DNA of 64,000 nt from Paractinoplanes maris. Lineage in GTDB: Bacteria; Actinomycetota; Actinomycetes; Mycobacteriales; Micromonosporaceae. The translations under genes and the position numbers were made by a program. The stretch spans positions 186,001 to 250,000 of the forward strand of contig NZ_JALPVL010000002.1 in assembly GCF_023544465.1 (NCBI RefSeq). The letters run 5' to 3'. Positions 31,189 through 42,358 of the stretch are shown in pieces. Positions within the stretch are counted from its first letter, which is position 1. Each line of letters starts with the position of its first letter. A model generated the notes under the pieces. The model was not told where the DNA came from. It worked only from the letters and a program-made list of their open reading frames with translations, and did no database searches.

Positions 31189-32532
31189 CTACCGGAGGAA
31201 CCCTTCGTAGTTGCGCTGCATCAGCTGGCTCTCGATCTGCTTCACCGTCTCCAGACCCACACCGACCATGATCAGCACTGCCGTACCACCGAACGGGAAG
31301 TTCTGGTACTGCTGCGCGTCGAGCCAGATGAAGAAGAAGTTCGGCAGAACCGAGATCAGACCAAGGTACAGGGCACCGGGAAGCGTGATCCGACTGAGGA
31401 TGAAGTCCAGGTAGTCGGCGGTGGGCTTGCCCGGGCGGATACCCGGAACGAAGCCACCGTACTTCTTCATGTTGTCCGCGACCTCGGTCGGGTTGAACGT
31501 GATCGAGACGTAGAAGTACGTGAAGAAGATGATCAGCAGGAAGTAGACCCCGATGTAGAGCTCGCTCGTGGGATCGGCCAGCCACCGCTGGATCCAGACC
31601 TGGTAGCCCTTGAGGTTGTTCGGGTCGAAGAACTGCAGGTAGAGCTGCGGGAGATAAAGCAGCGACGACGCGAAGATGACCGGGACGACACCCGCCTGGT
31701 TGACCTTGAGCGGGATGTAGGTCGACGTGCCGCCATACATCCGCCGGCCGATCATGCGCTTGGCGTACTGCACGGGGATGCGCCGCTGCGCCTGCTCGAT
31801 GAAGACCACCAGGCCGATGATGACCAGGACCAGCACGATGACCAGGATGAACTTGCCGACGCCGCTGGACTCCTTGATCGACCAACCCTCACCGGGGAGG
31901 CGGGCGGCGATCGAGGTGAAGATCAGGACGGACATGCCGTTGCCGACACCGCGGTCCGTGATCAGCTCGCCCAGCCACATGACCATGCCGGTGCCGGCGG
32001 TCATGGTCAGGACCAGGACCGACAACGTGAGCCACACCGGCAGGCCGGTGTTCTCGGGGATGATCTGGAGCGTCGGGTCGTTCTGGTCACAGGCGTTGCC
32101 GAACAACTGCCCGGTGCGCGCGAGGGCGACGAAAGCCGAGGACTGCAGGACCGCGAGGCCCAGCGTGAGGTAGCGCGTATACTGCGTGATCTTGGCCTGG
32201 CCGGACTGGCCCTCCTTGCGAAGCTGCTCGAGGCGGGGAATCACCACGGTCAGCAACTGCAGGATGATCGATGCCGTGATGTACGGCATGATGCCCAGCG
32301 CGAACACCGACAACTGGAGCAGCGCGCCACCTGAGAACAGGTTCAACAGGTTGAGGACGCCGCTGCTGTCGGAGGAGTTCACGATGTCGAGGCACCGCCG
32401 CACGTTGGTGTAGGACACACCAGGGCTGGGCAAGGTGGCACCGAGCCGGTACAGCGCAATGATGAAGACCGTGAACAGCAGCTTCTTGCGCAGGTCAGGC
32501 GTCCGGAACGCACTGGTAAAGGCGGAGAGCAA
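31189..32532 (-). CDS. secY: Preprotein translocase subunit SecY
   Basis: 447 residues from a TTG start at 32532, chosen because AGGAGGAAGAAG lies directly upstream and the product then begins MLSAFTSAFRTPDLRKKLLF, as in homologues. The frame is open 54 codons further, but that part is not SecY-like. Ten membrane segments; GIMPYITASIILQLL and ALYLGLISVLPNFFFIW are typical. Channel of the Sec translocon, with SecE encoded at 60827. 242 bp after rplO, with its own promoter region likely. Confidence 0.96.
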   Translation of the reverse strand: MLSAFTSAFRTPDLRKKLLFTVFIIALYRLGATLPSPGVSYTNVRRCLDIVNSSDSSGVLNLLNLFSGGALLQLSVFALGIMPYITASIILQLLTVVIPRLEQLRKEGQSGQAKITQYTRYLTLGLAVLQSSAFVALARTGQLFGNACDQNDPTLQIIPENTGLPVWLTLSVLVLTMTAGTGMVMWLGELITDRGVGNGMSVLIFTSIAARLPGEGWSIKESSGVGKFILVIVLVLVIIGLVVFIEQAQRRIPVQYAKRMIGRRMYGGTSTYIPLKVNQAGVVPVIFASSLLYLPQLYLQFFDPNNLKGYQVWIQRWLADPTSELYIGVYFLLIIFFTYFYVSITFNPTEVADNMKKYGGFVPGIRPGKPTADYLDFILSRITLPGALYLGLISVLPNFFFIWLDAQQYQNFPFGGTAVLIMVGVGLETVKQIESQLMQRNYEGFLR

Positions 32533-32724
32533 CTTCTTCCTCCTGCGCGAGGTTACCGCCGCAATCGGCGGGTGGGGGAAGGCATCGGTCCGGACGACCG
32601 ATATCCCTAGCTGGGAACGGACTCTAACAGTCTTAATGGAGCGCGGTGTGTCACGGTAGCCTGCACCGCGCGTAGGCATTTGGCCCAGACGCAAAAGACC
32701 AGGTCAGACGCCACAATGGGGATG

Positions 32725-32759
32725 GCTGCCCGAGCGACGCGTTCGCAACGCCCGGGCAG
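32725..32759 (-). terminator. Hairpin between rplO and secY
   Basis: CTGCCCG (32725-32731) pairs with CGGGCAG (32753-32759), and an inner GCG/CGC pairing is possible. It lies 16 bp after the rplO stop in minus-strand RNA. No U-run follows, so it may be an mRNA-stabilising or partial terminator structure. Confidence 0.45.
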
Positions 32760-32774
32760 ACACCCCCACAAGCC

Positions 32775-33224
32775 TCACAGCTCGGTGGTGGAACCACCGG
32801 CTGCGGCGATCTTCTCCTTGGCCGACTCGCTGAACGCGTGCGCCTTGATGGTCAGCGACACGCCGCCCAGCTCGCCCGAGCCGAGGACCTTGACCGGCTG
32901 GTTCTTGCGAACCGCGCCCGCCTCGAACAGCTCGTCCGGGCCGACCTCGCCGCCGTTCGGGAACAGCTCGGCGAGGCGGTCCAGGTTCACGACCTGGAAG
33001 ACGACCTTGTTGCGGGGCCGGTTCTTGAGCCCCTTGAGCTTCGGCAGACGCATGTGGAGGGGCATCTGCCCACCCTCGAACGCCGCCGGGGTGTTCTTAC
33101 GGGCACCGGTGCCCTTGGTGCCGCGGCCGGCCGTCTTGCCCTTGGAGCCCTCACCACGACCCACACGGGTCTTGGCCGTCTTGGCTCCGGGCGCCGGACG
33201 CAGGTGGTGGACCTTGATCGCCAT
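32775..33224 (-). CDS. rplO: 50S ribosomal protein L15 (uL15)
   Basis: 149 residues with [38 protein letters not shown] (basic, Gly-rich N-terminus) and [23 protein letters not shown] overlaps the rpmD stop (TAATG). Last gene of the S10-spc run before secY. Confidence 0.97.
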   Translation of the reverse strand: MAIKVHHLRPAPGAKTAKTRVGRGEGSKGKTAGRGTKGTGARKNTPAAFEGGQMPLHMRLPKLKGLKNRPRNKVVFQVVNLDRLAELFPNGGEVGPDELFEAGAVRKNQPVKVLGSGELGGVSLTIKAHAFSESAKEKIAAAGGSTTEL

Positions 33225-33406
33225 TACTCGACCTCCTCAACAGTCACGAGGTGGTTCACGGCGAAGATCATGCCCCGAATCTCGGGGCGGTCCTCCTTGA
33301 CCACCACATCGTTGATCCGCTTCAGGCCGAGCGACCGCAGGGAGTCCCGCTGGTTCTGCTTGCGGCCGATCTCGGACCGGATCTGGGTGACCTTCAAGCG
33401 CGCCAT
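33224..33406 (-). CDS. rpmD: 50S ribosomal protein L30 (uL30)
   Basis: 60 residues from ATG 33406: [35 protein letters not shown]. The ATG overlaps the rpsE stop (TGATG). The frame remains open upstream inside rpsE, but that is not L30. Confidence 0.96.
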   Translation of the reverse strand: MARLKVTQIRSEIGRKQNQRDSLRSLGLKRINDVVVKEDRPEIRGMIFAVNHLVTVEEVE

Positions 33407-34029
33407 CAGTGCACCGCCGCTTCCGCCCGCGCCGCCAGCATGGCCGCCGGCGCCACGTCCTCGACCGGCAGACCACGACGGGCCGCGACCTGCTCCGGGG
33501 ACTCGAGGCCCTTCAGAGCGGCCACCGTCGCGTGGACGATGTTGATCGGGTTCGACGAGCCGAGGCTCTTCGACAGGATGTCGTGGATGCCGGCGCACTC
33601 CAGGACGGCGCGCACCGGGCCACCGGCGATGACACCGGTACCAGCCGACGCCGGCTTGAGCAGGACGACACCCGCGGCAGCCTCACCGGTGATCGGGTGC
33701 GGGATCGTGGCACCGATCCGCGGAACCTTGAAGAAGTGCTTCTTGGCCTCCTCGACGCCCTTGGCGATGGCCGCGGGCACCTCCTTGGCCTTTCCGTAGC
33801 CGATGCCGACGGTGCCGTCGCCGTCGCCCACGATCACCAGAGCGGTGAAGCTGAAGCGACGACCACCCTTGACGACCTTGGCGACACGGTTGATCGCGAC
33901 GACCCGCTCGAGATGCGGGGTCTTGTCGACGGGCGCGTTGCCGCGGCCGCCCTCACGGCGGTTGTCCCGGCGGTTGCCACCCTCGGTGTTACCGCCGGAC
34001 CCGCCGCCTCGGCGCTGCTGACCAGGCAT
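33406..34029 (-). CDS. rpsE: 30S ribosomal protein S5 (uS5)
   Basis: 207 residues. A ~40-residue Gly/Arg/Asn-rich N-terminal extension ([13 protein letters not shown]...), then the S5 core [33 protein letters not shown] and VKDVRA-like [21 protein letters not shown]. Helps translational fidelity with S4 and S12. Confidence 0.97.
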   Translation of the reverse strand: MPGQQRRGGGSGGNTEGGNRRDNRREGGRGNAPVDKTPHLERVVAINRVAKVVKGGRRFSFTALVIVGDGDGTVGIGYGKAKEVPAAIAKGVEEAKKHFFKVPRIGATIPHPITGEAAAGVVLLKPASAGTGVIAGGPVRAVLECAGIHDILSKSLGSSNPINIVHATVAALKGLESPEQVAARRGLPVEDVAPAAMLAARAEAAVH

Positions 34030-34042
34030 AGGTCAATTCCTC

Positions 34043-34438
34043 CTAGAACTCGAGTCCGGCTTCGCGAGCGGCGTCAGCCAGCGCGGCGATCCGCCCCGCG
34101 TACTTGTTGCCACCGCGGTCGAAGACGACCTTGGACACGCCCGCGGCCTTGGCCCGGTCGGCGAGCAGAGCGCCGACCTTGCCGGCCTGTGCGCTCTTGT
34201 CACCCTCGCCGCCCCGCAGGGAGGCGTCGAGCGTGGAGGCCGAGGCCAGCGTGTGGCCCTTGAGGTCGTCGATGATCTGCGCGGTGATGTGCCGCGACGA
34301 CCGGGTGACGACCAGACGGGGACGCTCGGCGGTACCGCGGAGGTTCCGACGGACCCGGAAGTGCCGACGCGCCTTTCCGACAGCCCGCTTGGCGGCGGCA
34401 CCCGCGCCATTGCGACGCTTGAGCAGCGTGGCGGTCAC
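34043..34438 (-). CDS. rplR: 50S ribosomal protein L18 (uL18)
   Basis: 131 residues: [34 protein letters not shown], then [28 protein letters not shown]. 5S rRNA-binding protein. The start overlaps the end of rplF by 4 bp. Confidence 0.97.
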   Translation of the reverse strand: MTATLLKRRNGAGAAAKRAVGKARRHFRVRRNLRGTAERPRLVVTRSSRHITAQIIDDLKGHTLASASTLDASLRGGEGDKSAQAGKVGALLADRAKAAGVSKVVFDRGGNKYAGRIAALADAAREAGLEF

Positions 34439-34974
34439 TTCTTACCTGCCTTTCCGGCCTTACGGCGGATGACCTCGCCCTGGTACTTGACGCCCTTGCC
34501 CTTGTAGGGCTCCGGCGGGCGGATCTTCCGGATGTTGGCGGCGACCTCGCCGACGAGCTGCTTGTCGATGCCCGCCACCGTGAACTGCGTCGGGCGCTCC
34601 ACCGTGAAGCTGATGCCGGCCGGGGGCACGATGTTGACCGGGTGCGAGAAGCCGAGGGCGAACTCGAGGTCCTTGCCCTTGGCCGTGACCCGGTAACCGG
34701 TGCCGTTGATCTCCAGCGTCTTCTTGTAGCCCTCGGTGACGCCGACGATCATGTTGGCGACCAGGGTACGAGAAAGGCCGTGGAGCTCCTTGGCCCGGCG
34801 CTCGTCGTTGGGGCGGTTGACGTGCAGCTCGGCACCGTCCTGCTCGACCGTGATCGGCTCGGCAACGGTGTGCGACAGCTCGCCCTTGGGGCCCTTGACC
34901 TTGACGGTCTGGCCCGTGATGGTGACATCGACGCCGGCCGGGACCGGGATCGACTTACGTCCGATTCGCGACAT
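34435..34974 (-). CDS. rplF: 50S ribosomal protein L6 (uL6)
   Basis: 179 residues: [50 protein letters not shown] and the C-terminal signature [32 protein letters not shown]. Confidence 0.98.
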   Translation of the reverse strand: MSRIGRKSIPVPAGVDVTITGQTVKVKGPKGELSHTVAEPITVEQDGAELHVNRPNDERRAKELHGLSRTLVANMIVGVTEGYKKTLEINGTGYRVTAKGKDLEFALGFSHPVNIVPPAGISFTVERPTQFTVAGIDKQLVGEVAANIRKIRPPEPYKGKGVKYQGEVIRRKAGKAGKK

Positions 34975-34991
34975 GGTTTCTCAGTCTCCAG

Positions 34992-35399
34992 TTACCAGAC
35001 GAAGGCGAGGACTTCCCCGCCAACGCTCCGCTTGCGGGCCTGCCGGTCGGTCAGCAGTCCCTGGGACGTCGAAATGATCGCGACGCCCAGGCCGCCGAGC
35101 ACCCGCGGGAGCTCTTCGGACTTGGCGTAAACCCGGAGGCCGGGCTTCGAGACGCGCTTGATACCGGCGAGACTGCGCTCGCGGTTCTGGCCGTACTTGA
35201 GCTCAACGACCAGACGCCTGCCGACAGCGCCTTCCTCGGGCTCCTCGGCCGACCAGGAGGCGATGTAACCCTCAGCCTTGAGGACCTCGGCGATGTTCGC
35301 CTTGATCTTCGAGAAGGGCATGGTCACCTTGTCGTGGTACGCCTGGTTGGCGTTACGCAGACGCGTCAGCATGTCTGCGATCGGGTCCGTCATCGTCAT
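34992..35399 (-). CDS. rpsH: 30S ribosomal protein S8 (uS8)
   Basis: 135 residues: [46 protein letters not shown] and C-terminal [31 protein letters not shown]. Central 16S rRNA binder and, in other bacteria, translational regulator of the spc operon. Confidence 0.98.
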   Translation of the reverse strand: MTMTDPIADMLTRLRNANQAYHDKVTMPFSKIKANIAEVLKAEGYIASWSAEEPEEGAVGRRLVVELKYGQNRERSLAGIKRVSKPGLRVYAKSEELPRVLGGLGVAIISTSQGLLTDRQARKRSVGGEVLAFVW

Positions 35400-35471
35400 G
35401 GGTGTTCGTCAACCTTTCTCGCCGGGGTTCCCACTAGTTGCAGGCCTACGGCGAAGCGGTGTTGCTATGGG

Positions 35472-35657
35472 TTACCAGGAGGCCTTCGACACGCCGGGCA
35501 GCTCACCACGGTGAGCCATGTCCCGCAGGCAAACCCGGCACAGGCCGAACTTGCGGTAGACCGAGTGCGGACGTCCGCACTTCTGGCAGCGGGTGTACGC
35601 ACGCACGGCGAACTTCGGCTTCGCGGCCGCCTTGAGGATCAGCGCCTTCTTAGCCAT
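35472..35657 (-). CDS. rpsN: 30S ribosomal protein S14 type Z (uS14)
   Basis: 61 residues with the zinc motif [20 protein letters not shown] (two CX2C), the short zinc-dependent form encoded in the spc operon. A zinc-free S14 paralogue often exists elsewhere in actinobacteria. Confidence 0.98.
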   Translation of the reverse strand: MAKKALILKAAAKPKFAVRAYTRCQKCGRPHSVYRKFGLCRVCLRDMAHRGELPGVSKASW

Positions 35658-35659
35658 GC

Positions 35660-36229
35660 TCAGTTCTCCTTGAACGGGAAGCCCAGGAGCTTCAGCAGCG
35701 CCCGGCCCTCGTCGTCGGTGTCGGCGGTCGTGACCACCGTGATGTCCATGCCCCGCGTGCGATCGATCCGGTCCTGGTCGATCTCGTGGAACACCGACTG
35801 CTCGGTCAGACCGAAGGTGTAGTTACCGTGCCCGTCGAGCTTGCGCCCGTCGAGGCCGCGGAAGTCACGGATACGGGGCAGCGCGATCGACAGAAGCCGG
35901 TCGAGGAACTCCCACATCCGGTCATTGCGCAGGGTCACCTTCGCGCCGATCGGCATGCCCTCACGCAGCTTGAACTGCGCGATGGACTTGGTCGCCCGCC
36001 GCACGAGCGGCTTCTGACCGGTAATGGTGGTCAGGTCACGCACGGCGCCGTCGATCAGCTTGGCGTCGCGGGCGGCCTCGCCCACACCCATGTTCACAAC
36101 GACCTTCACCAGGCCGGGAACCTGCATGGGGTTGCCGTACTTGTACTGCTCCTGAAGCGCGGCGATGACCTCGCTGCGGTACTTCTGCTTCAGGCGCGGC
36201 AGAGTTTTGGTCTCGGTGGCGGCAGTCAT
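35660..36229 (-). CDS. rplE: 50S ribosomal protein L5 (uL5)
   Basis: 189 residues: [57 protein letters not shown] and [21 protein letters not shown] [20 protein letters not shown]. Binds 5S rRNA and contacts P-site tRNA. 2 bp before rpsN; 1-bp overlap with rplX. Confidence 0.98.
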   Translation of the reverse strand: MTAATETKTLPRLKQKYRSEVIAALQEQYKYGNPMQVPGLVKVVVNMGVGEAARDAKLIDGAVRDLTTITGQKPLVRRATKSIAQFKLREGMPIGAKVTLRNDRMWEFLDRLLSIALPRIRDFRGLDGRKLDGHGNYTFGLTEQSVFHEIDQDRIDRTRGMDITVVTTADTDDEGRALLKLLGFPFKEN

Positions 36230-36543
36230 CAGAGTTCCTTACCGGTCGTACGAGCGATACGGACCTTGTTGCCGTTCTCGTCGACCTTGTAACCGATGCG
36301 GGTCGGCTTGCCCTGGTCGTCGACGATCTGCACATTCGAGATGTGGATCGCGGCTTCCTGGGTGACGATGCCACCGGTCTTCGAACCACGCTGGGTGGTA
36401 CGGATGCGTTCGTGCTTCTTGATGCGGTTGACGCCCTCGACCAGGATCTTGTCCTGCCGCGGGAAGGCCGCGATGACCTTGCCCTTGGCACCCTTGTCCT
36501 TGCCGGCGATGACGACGACCGTGTCGCCCTTCTTGATCTTCAC
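36229..36543 (-). CDS. rplX: 50S ribosomal protein L24 (uL24)
   Basis: 104 residues with the KOW motif [25 protein letters not shown] followed by [25 protein letters not shown]. Assembly initiator at the 5' end of 23S rRNA. 2 bp after rplN. Confidence 0.97.
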   Translation of the reverse strand: MKIKKGDTVVVIAGKDKGAKGKVIAAFPRQDKILVEGVNRIKKHERIRTTQRGSKTGGIVTQEAAIHISNVQIVDDQGKPTRIGYKVDENGNKVRIARTTGKEL

Positions 36544-36545
36544 GG

Positions 36546-36914
36546 TCAGAGCACCTCCGGCGCCAGGCTGATGATCTTCATGAACCGCTTGTCGCGCAGC
36601 TCGCGCCCGACCGGGCCGAAGATGCGGGTACCGCGGGGGTCCCCGCCGTCCTTGATGATGACGGCGGCGTTCTCGTCGAAGCGGATGTACGAGCCGTCGG
36701 GACGACGACGCTCCTTGGCGGTGCGGACGATGACCGCCTTGACGACGTCACCCTTCTTCACACCGGCGCCCGGAATGGCGTCCTTGACCGTGGCCACGAT
36801 GACGTCACCGATGCTCGCGTAACGGCGACCCGAGCCGCCGAGCACACGGATGCACAGGATCTCCCGGGCACCCGTGTTGTCAGCGACGCGCAGTCGCGAC
36901 TCCTGCTGAATCAC
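36546..36914 (-). CDS. rplN: 50S ribosomal protein L14 (uL14)
   Basis: 122 residues: [33 protein letters not shown] and [27 protein letters not shown]. Followed in transcription by rplX; preceded by a 92-bp gap after rpsQ with no gene. Confidence 0.98.
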   Translation of the reverse strand: MIQQESRLRVADNTGAREILCIRVLGGSGRRYASIGDVIVATVKDAIPGAGVKKGDVVKAVIVRTAKERRRPDGSYIRFDENAAVIIKDGGDPRGTRIFGPVGRELRDKRFMKIISLAPEVL

Positions 36915-37006
36915 GTCTGTCTCCTATGTCTGCCAGTTCTCCGTCAGGTTCGGCGAAGCTTGGCGGAACGATGGTGGCGGGGCCGGGCGTTGCCGGCCCC
37001 GCGCAC

Positions 37007-37282
37007 TCACTTGGCCTTTTCGAGGATCTCCACGACACGCCACCGCTTGGTGGCCGACAGCGGACGGGTCTCCATCAGCAGGACCCGGTCGCCGGTACCG
37101 CACGCGTTCTGCTCGTCGTGCACCTTGAGCTTGCGGGTGCGCCGCAGAACCTTGCCGTAGAGGGCGTGCTTGACACGGTCCTCGACCTCGACGACGACGG
37201 TCTTGTCCATCTTGTCGCTGACCACGAGACCCTCGCGAACCTTGCGGTTGGCGCGGGCTGTGGCCGTGCTCTCGTCACTCAT
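37007..37282 (-). CDS. rpsQ: 30S ribosomal protein S17 (uS17)
   Basis: 91 residues: [73 protein letters not shown]. The ATG overlaps the rpmC stop by 4 bp. Confidence 0.98.
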   Translation of the reverse strand: MSDESTATARANRKVREGLVVSDKMDKTVVVEVEDRVKHALYGKVLRRTRKLKVHDEQNACGTGDRVLLMETRPLSATKRWRVVEILEKAK

Positions 37283-37512
37283 GCTGTCACCTCATCCGGC
37301 GCAACCGAGAGCCCGAGCTCACGTTCACGCATGATCGTATAGATCTTCGCGATGTCCTTGCGGACGACCTGCAGCCGACGATGATTGTCGAGCTGGCCGG
37401 TCGCGCCCTGCACGCGAAGGTTGAACAGCTCCGCCTTGGCCTCCCGCAGTCGCGAAGTCAGCTCCTCGGAGGAGAGTTCGCGCAGCTCGGATGCCTTAAC
37501 GCCCGCTGCCAT
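37279..37512 (-). CDS. rpmC: 50S ribosomal protein L29 (uL29)
   Basis: 77 residues: [61 protein letters not shown]. Two-helix protein at the peptide exit. Overlaps rplP and rpsQ ends by 1-4 bp. Confidence 0.97.
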   Translation of the reverse strand: MAAGVKASELRELSSEELTSRLREAKAELFNLRVQGATGQLDNHRRLQVVRKDIAKIYTIMRERELGLSVAPDEVTA

Positions 37513-37937
37513 CAGCTTTCACCCACTTCGCGTGTCACGATGCGGCACTTCATCGGGAGCTTGTGGATCGCACGGCGCATCGCCTCGCGCGCGATCGTCT
37601 CGTTCGGGAACGACATCTCGAAGAGAATGCGTCCCGGCTTGACGTTCGCCACCCACCACTCGGGAGAACCCTTACCGGAACCCATGCGGGTCTCGGCCGG
37701 CTTCTTGGTCAGAGCGTTGTCGGGGAAGACCGAGATCCAGACCTTGCCACCACGCTTGATGTGACGGGTCATCGCGATACGAGCCGACTCGATCTGCCGG
37801 TTGGTCACGTACGCGGGCTCCAGCGCCTGGATACCGAACTCACCGAAGACGACCCGGTTGCCGCCCTTGGACGCGCCGTGGCGGTCCGGGTGGTGCGGCT
37901 TGCGGAAGCCCTTCGGGGGCTTACGCGGCATCAGCAT
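37512..37937 (-). CDS. rplP: 50S ribosomal protein L16 (uL16)
   Basis: 141 residues: [89 protein letters not shown]. Near the A site. 3 bp after rpsC. Confidence 0.98.
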   Translation of the reverse strand: MLMPRKPPKGFRKPHHPDRHGASKGGNRVVFGEFGIQALEPAYVTNRQIESARIAMTRHIKRGGKVWISVFPDNALTKKPAETRMGSGKGSPEWWVANVKPGRILFEMSFPNETIAREAMRRAIHKLPMKCRIVTREVGES

Positions 37938-37940
37938 GTG

Positions 37941-38801
37941 TCAGCCCTCCTGCTGCGTCTCGGCCACAGCCGGCGCCGCGGCGATGGCCGCGTCGTTGGC
38001 ATTGTCGCCGGTCGGGGTGTCGCCCTTGGCCTGGGCGGCTGCGGCAGCGCGGCCGGCCTCGGTGCCACCCGCGGTCGTGCCGGACGAACCGGAACGGCCA
38101 CGACGCGGACGCTCGGCCCGGTCGGCACGGTCCCGGCGCGGGCGAGCCGGCGCCTCGGCGACAGCTTCGCGACCCGGCACGGCGTCGCCCTTGTAGATCC
38201 AGACCTTCACGCCGATGCGGCCGAACGTGGTACGGGCCTCGAAGAAGCCGTACTCGATGTTGGCCCGCAGCGTGTGCAGCGGAACGCGACCCTCACGGTA
38301 GAACTCCGTGCGGCTCATCTCCGCGCCGCCGAGGCGACCGGAGACCTGCACCCGGATGCCCTTGCAGATCGGGTTCTTCATGGCCGACTGCATGGCCTTG
38401 CGCATCGCCCGGCGGAAGCTGACCCGGGAGGACAGCTGCTCGGCGACGCCCTGCGCCACCAGCTGAGCGTCCGACTCCGGGCTCTTCACCTCGAGGATGT
38501 TCAGCTGGACCTGCTTGCCGGTGAGCTTCTCGAGCTCGCCGCGGATCCGGTCGGCCTCCGCGCCCTTACGGCCGATGACGATGCCCGGCCGGGCGGTGTG
38601 GATGTCGACGCGTACCCGGTCACGGGTGCGCTCGATGTCCACCTTGGAGATGCCGGCGCGCTCGAGGCCCTTGGACATCATCCGGCGGATCTTGACGTCC
38701 TCGCCGATGTAGTCCTTGTAGAGCTTGTCGGCGAACCACCGGGACCTCCAGTCGGTGGAGATACCGAGGCGGAATCCGGTGGGGTGAACTTTCTGGCCCA
38801 T
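37941..38801 (-). CDS. rpsC: 30S ribosomal protein S3 (uS3) with long C-terminal extension
   Basis: 286 residues; the S3 core ends near residue ~215 ([38 protein letters not shown]-domain [63 protein letters not shown]). The last ~70 residues are a basic then Ala/Gly/Thr-rich extension ([18 protein letters not shown]), common in actinobacteria though variable in length. Confidence 0.97.
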   Translation of the reverse strand: MGQKVHPTGFRLGISTDWRSRWFADKLYKDYIGEDVKIRRMMSKGLERAGISKVDIERTRDRVRVDIHTARPGIVIGRKGAEADRIRGELEKLTGKQVQLNILEVKSPESDAQLVAQGVAEQLSSRVSFRRAMRKAMQSAMKNPICKGIRVQVSGRLGGAEMSRTEFYREGRVPLHTLRANIEYGFFEARTTFGRIGVKVWIYKGDAVPGREAVAEAPARPRRDRADRAERPRRGRSGSSGTTAGGTEAGRAAAAAQAKGDTPTGDNANDAAIAAAPAVAETQQEG

Positions 38802-39262
38802 TACTCGGACTCCTCCGTGGTCTGGGACTGCGCGGCGGGCGCGGCCTTGGCCGGCGCCGCCTTCTTCGCCGCGGCGGCCTTCTTGGCAGGCCGCGCGACC
38901 TGGACCGCCTCGACGGCGATCGTGATGTGGCAGGTGCGCTTGCGGATCCGGTACGCCCGGCCCTGCGCCCGCGGACGGAACCGCTTGAGCGTCGGGCCCT
39001 CGTCGACGAACGCCTCGCTGACCATGAGTGCGTCAGGGTCGAGCCGCTCGTTGTTCTCCGCGTTCGCGATGGCACTCGCGAGCACCTTGTAGACCTGCTC
39101 GCTCGCCGACTGCGGGGCGAACTGCAGGACGATCAGAGCCTCCTTCGCGGGCAGACCGCGGACGAGGTTGACCACACGGCGTGCCTTGTTCGGCGAGATG
39201 CGGACGTGCTTCGCAACCGCGCGACTTCCCGGCAGCGCCGGTGCGTCGTTCTTCGTTGGCAT
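38801..39262 (-). CDS. rplV: 50S ribosomal protein L22 (uL22) with Lys/Ala tail
   Basis: 153 residues. Core: [50 protein letters not shown] and [24 protein letters not shown]. The ~35-residue Ala/Lys-rich tail ([19 protein letters not shown]) is typical of high-GC Gram-positives. The loop reaching the exit tunnel looks unaltered. Confidence 0.97.
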   Translation of the reverse strand: MPTKNDAPALPGSRAVAKHVRISPNKARRVVNLVRGLPAKEALIVLQFAPQSASEQVYKVLASAIANAENNERLDPDALMVSEAFVDEGPTLKRFRPRAQGRAYRIRKRTCHITIAVEAVQVARPAKKAAAAKKAAPAKAAPAAQSQTTEESE

Positions 39263-39293
39263 CGCTGTGACCCCTTTCTTATCCGTGGACTGA

Positions 39294-39575
39294 CTAGCGA
39301 CGACGGCTCTTGCGGTCGTCCTTCTCGTGACCCTTGAACGTGCGGGTCAGAGCGAACTCCCCGAGCTTGTGACCGACCATGGCCTCGGTGATGAACACCG
39401 GGACGTGCTTGCGCCCGTCGTGCACGGCGATCGTGTGCCCCAGCATGTCGGGGATGATCATCGAGCGCCGCGACCAGGTCTTGATGACGTTCTTCGAGTT
39501 CTTCTCGTTCTGGACTTCCACCTTCTTGAGCAGGTGGTCGTCGACGAACGGGCCCTTCTTCAGGCTGCGTGGCAT
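39294..39575 (-). CDS. rpsS: 30S ribosomal protein S19 (uS19)
   Basis: 93 residues: [62 protein letters not shown]. Binds the 30S head with S13. Confidence 0.98.
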   Translation of the reverse strand: MPRSLKKGPFVDDHLLKKVEVQNEKNSKNVIKTWSRRSMIIPDMLGHTIAVHDGRKHVPVFITEAMVGHKLGEFALTRTFKGHEKDDRKSRRR

Positions 39576-39589
39576 CTTCTAAACTCCCG

Positions 39590-40429
39590 TTACCCGCGCT
39601 TGCGGGTGGCGTAGCGGCGGCGAACGATCAGCTTGTCGCTCTCCTGGCCCTTGCGGCGGGTACGACCCTCGGGCTTACCAGCCGGGTTGACCGGGTGGCG
39701 ACCACCAGAGGTCTTACCCTCACCACCACCGTGCGGGTGGTCGATCGGGTTCATGGCGACACCGCGGACGGTCGGGCGCTTGCCCTTCCAGCGCATGCGG
39801 CCGGCCTTGCCCCAGTTGATGTTCGACTGTTCGGCATTGCCGATCTCGCCGACCGTGGCACGGCATCGGATGTCGACCCGGCGGATCTCACCGGAGGGCA
39901 TACGCAGCGTGGCGTAGGCACCTTCACGGCCGAGCAGCTGGATACCGACACCGGCCGAGCGGGCCAGCTTGGCGCCACCGCCGGGACGAAGCTCCACACC
40001 GTGGACCGTCGTACCGACCGGGATGTTGCGCAGGGGAAGGTTGTTCCCCGGCTTGATGTCCGCGCCCGGGCCGGACTCGACCCGGTCACCCTGCTTGAGG
40101 TCCTTCGGCGCGAGGATGTAGCGCTTCTCGCCGTCGGCGTAGTGCAGCAGAGCGATGCGGGACGTGCGGTTCGGGTCGTACTCGATGTGCGCGACCTTGG
40201 CCGGCACGCCGTCCTTGTCGACCCGCTTGAAGTCGATCAGCCGGTACTGCCGCTTGTGACCGCCGCCCTGGTGCCGCGTGGTGATGCGGCCGTGGACGTT
40301 GCGACCACCCTTCTTGGGCAGCGGAACCAGCAGAGACTTCTCCGGCGTCGACCGGGTGATCTCGGCGAAGTCGGCGACGCTCGAGCCGCGACGGCCCGGC
40401 GTGGTCGGCTTGTACTTACGGATAGCCAT
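39590..40429 (-). CDS. rplB: 50S ribosomal protein L2 (uL2)
   Basis: 279 residues: [52 protein letters not shown], and the peptidyl-transferase-centre loop [31 protein letters not shown] with the conserved His. Essential for 30S/50S joining. Confidence 0.98.
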   Translation of the reverse strand: MAIRKYKPTTPGRRGSSVADFAEITRSTPEKSLLVPLPKKGGRNVHGRITTRHQGGGHKRQYRLIDFKRVDKDGVPAKVAHIEYDPNRTSRIALLHYADGEKRYILAPKDLKQGDRVESGPGADIKPGNNLPLRNIPVGTTVHGVELRPGGGAKLARSAGVGIQLLGREGAYATLRMPSGEIRRVDIRCRATVGEIGNAEQSNINWGKAGRMRWKGKRPTVRGVAMNPIDHPHGGGEGKTSGGRHPVNPAGKPEGRTRRKGQESDKLIVRRRYATRKRG

Positions 40430-40442
40430 TTTTTACAACCCC

Positions 40443-40745
40443 TTAGCTGACCGGGCCGCCGAAGGCCTCGATACGGTCGCCGTCAGCCAGCTTCACCAGC
40501 GCGCGCTTGGTCGCCTTGCGCTGCCCGAAACCGGTCCGGGTGCGCTTGCGCTTGCCCTGGCGGTTCGAGGTGTTCACCGTGAGCACGCGGACGTTGAAGA
40601 TCTGCTGGATCGCGATCTTGACCTGGGTCTTGTTCGCGTCCGGGTGGACGAGGAACGTGTACCAGTTCTGGTCGAGAACGCTGTAGCTCTTCTCGGACAC
40701 GACCGGCTTGATGATGACGTCGCGCGGGTCGGCGATGGTGCTCAC
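40443..40745 (-). CDS. rplW: 50S ribosomal protein L23 (uL23)
   Basis: 100 residues: [46 protein letters not shown]. Exit-tunnel protein that docks trigger factor and SRP. The start overlaps the rplD stop by 4 bp. Confidence 0.97.
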   Translation of the reverse strand: MSTIADPRDVIIKPVVSEKSYSVLDQNWYTFLVHPDANKTQVKIAIQQIFNVRVLTVNTSNRQGKRKRTRTGFGQRKATKRALVKLADGDRIEAFGGPVS

Positions 40746-41389
40746 TTGTTCTCCTCCTCGGCGGTCGCCGGAACGCCCAGGAACTCGTCGAGCGCTTCCT
40801 TGGTGAAGACCACCTCGTCGGCGACCAGCACGTCGTACGTGTTGAGCTGGCCGGCCTCGAGCAGGTGCACGGTCGCCTCGTTGCGCAGCGAGAGCCAGTT
40901 CAGCTCGTCGGTGCTGCTCAGCACGACCAGGACCTTGGTGGACTCGGTGGCCTTGCGCAGCGTGGCGATCGCGCCCTTGGTCGACGGCTTGTCGCCGCTG
41001 ACGAAGGCCTCGACCACGTGCACGCGGCCTTCGCGGGCCCGGTCGGAGAGGGCGCCCCGCAGAGCGGCCGCCTTCATCTTCTTGGGGGTCCGCTGGCTGT
41101 AGTCGCGCGGCACGGGACCGTGCACGACGCCACCGCCGGTGAACTGAGGAGCGCGGATCGAGCCCTGACGGGCGCGACCGGTGCCCTTCTGCTTGTACGG
41201 CTTCTTGCCGCCGCCGGCGACCTCACCGCGCGTCTTGGCCTTGGCCGTGCCCTGGCGAGCAGCCGCGAGCTGGGCCACCACGACCTGGTGCATCAGCGGG
41301 ATGTTCGCCTGCACGTCGAAGATCGCGTCCGGCAGGTCGACCGAGCCGGCCTTGTTGCCCTCAACGTTGATCACGTCGACCGAGCTCAC
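40742..41389 (-). CDS. rplD: 50S ribosomal protein L4 (uL4)
   Basis: 215 residues: [49 protein letters not shown] is the tunnel loop where macrolide-resistance mutations arise; it looks standard. In enterobacteria L4 regulates its own operon; whether it does here is unknown. Confidence 0.97.
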   Translation of the reverse strand: MSSVDVINVEGNKAGSVDLPDAIFDVQANIPLMHQVVVAQLAAARQGTAKAKTRGEVAGGGKKPYKQKGTGRARQGSIRAPQFTGGGVVHGPVPRDYSQRTPKKMKAAALRGALSDRAREGRVHVVEAFVSGDKPSTKGAIATLRKATESTKVLVVLSSTDELNWLSLRNEATVHLLEAGQLNTYDVLVADEVVFTKEALDEFLGVPATAEEENK

Positions 41390-42036
41390 TTGACACCGCC
41401 CTTCTTCGCCGCGGTGCGGACCAGGACAAGCGCGCCCTTGGGGCCGGGCACCGCGCCCTTGACCAGGATCAGGTTGTTCTCGGTGTCCACCGCCTGCACG
41501 GTCAGGTTCTGCACGGTGAAGCGCTGGCTACCCATCCGACCGGCCATCCGCACGCCCTTGAAGACACGACCGGGGGTCGCGCAGGCGCCGATGGAACCGG
41601 GCGAGCGGTGCTTGCGCTCGACACCGTGGCTGGCCTTCAGGCCGTGGAAGCCGTGCCGCTTGATGACACCGGCGTAGCCCTTGCCCTTGGTCTTACCGGT
41701 GACGTCGATCGGCGAACCGACCGCGAACGCCTCGACGGTGACCTCCTGGCCGAGCTCGTACTCACCGGCGTCGGTGGTGCGCAGCTCGACGACGTGGCGC
41801 CTCGGCGACACACCGGCCTTCGCGAAGTGACCGCCCTCGGGCTTGTTCACCTTGCGCGGGTCGATCGCGCCGTATGCCAGCTGGACGGCCGCATAGCCGT
41901 CCTTCTCGTCTGTCCGGACCTGGGTCACGACACAAGGGCCGGCCTGCACCACGGTCACCGGGACGACTTTGTTGTTGTCCCAGACCTGGGTCATGCCGAG
42001 CTTGGCGCCCAGGATCCCCTTTACTTGCCTGTCCAT
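41386..42036 (-). CDS. rplC: 50S ribosomal protein L3 (uL3)
   Basis: 216 residues: [34 protein letters not shown], the loop [35 protein letters not shown] near the peptidyl-transferase centre. 13 bp after rpsJ. Confidence 0.98.
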   Translation of the reverse strand: MDRQVKGILGAKLGMTQVWDNNKVVPVTVVQAGPCVVTQVRTDEKDGYAAVQLAYGAIDPRKVNKPEGGHFAKAGVSPRRHVVELRTTDAGEYELGQEVTVEAFAVGSPIDVTGKTKGKGYAGVIKRHGFHGLKASHGVERKHRSPGSIGACATPGRVFKGVRMAGRMGSQRFTVQNLTVQAVDTENNLILVKGAVPGPKGALVLVRTAAKKGGVK

Positions 42037-42049
42037 TAGTCGCAGATCC

Positions 42050-42358
42050 CTACAGCTTGATCTCGATGTCGACGCCAGCCGGCAGGTCGAGGCGCATGAG
42101 CGAGTCGACCGTCTTCGGAGTCGGGTCGATGATGTCGATCAGCCGCTTGTGCGTGCGCATCTCGAAGTGCTCGCGCGAGTCCTTGTACTTGTGCGGCGAA
42201 CGGATGACGCAGAAACGGTTGATCTCCGTGGGCAGCGGCACCGGGCCTGCGACCGACGCACCGGTACGCGTGACCGTCTCGACGATCTTGCGCGCCGAGG
42301 AGTCGACGACCTCGTGGTCATAGGCCTTGAGCCGGATGCGGATCTTCTGTCCCGCCAT
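42050..42358 (-). CDS. rpsJ: 30S ribosomal protein S10 (uS10, NusE)
   Basis: 102 residues: [72 protein letters not shown]. Also works as NusE in transcription-translation coupling. Heads the S10 operon, with a structured ~250-nt leader. Confidence 0.98.
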   Translation of the reverse strand: MAGQKIRIRLKAYDHEVVDSSARKIVETVTRTGASVAGPVPLPTEINRFCVIRSPHKYKDSREHFEMRTHKRLIDIIDPTPKTVDSLMRLDLPAGVDIEIKL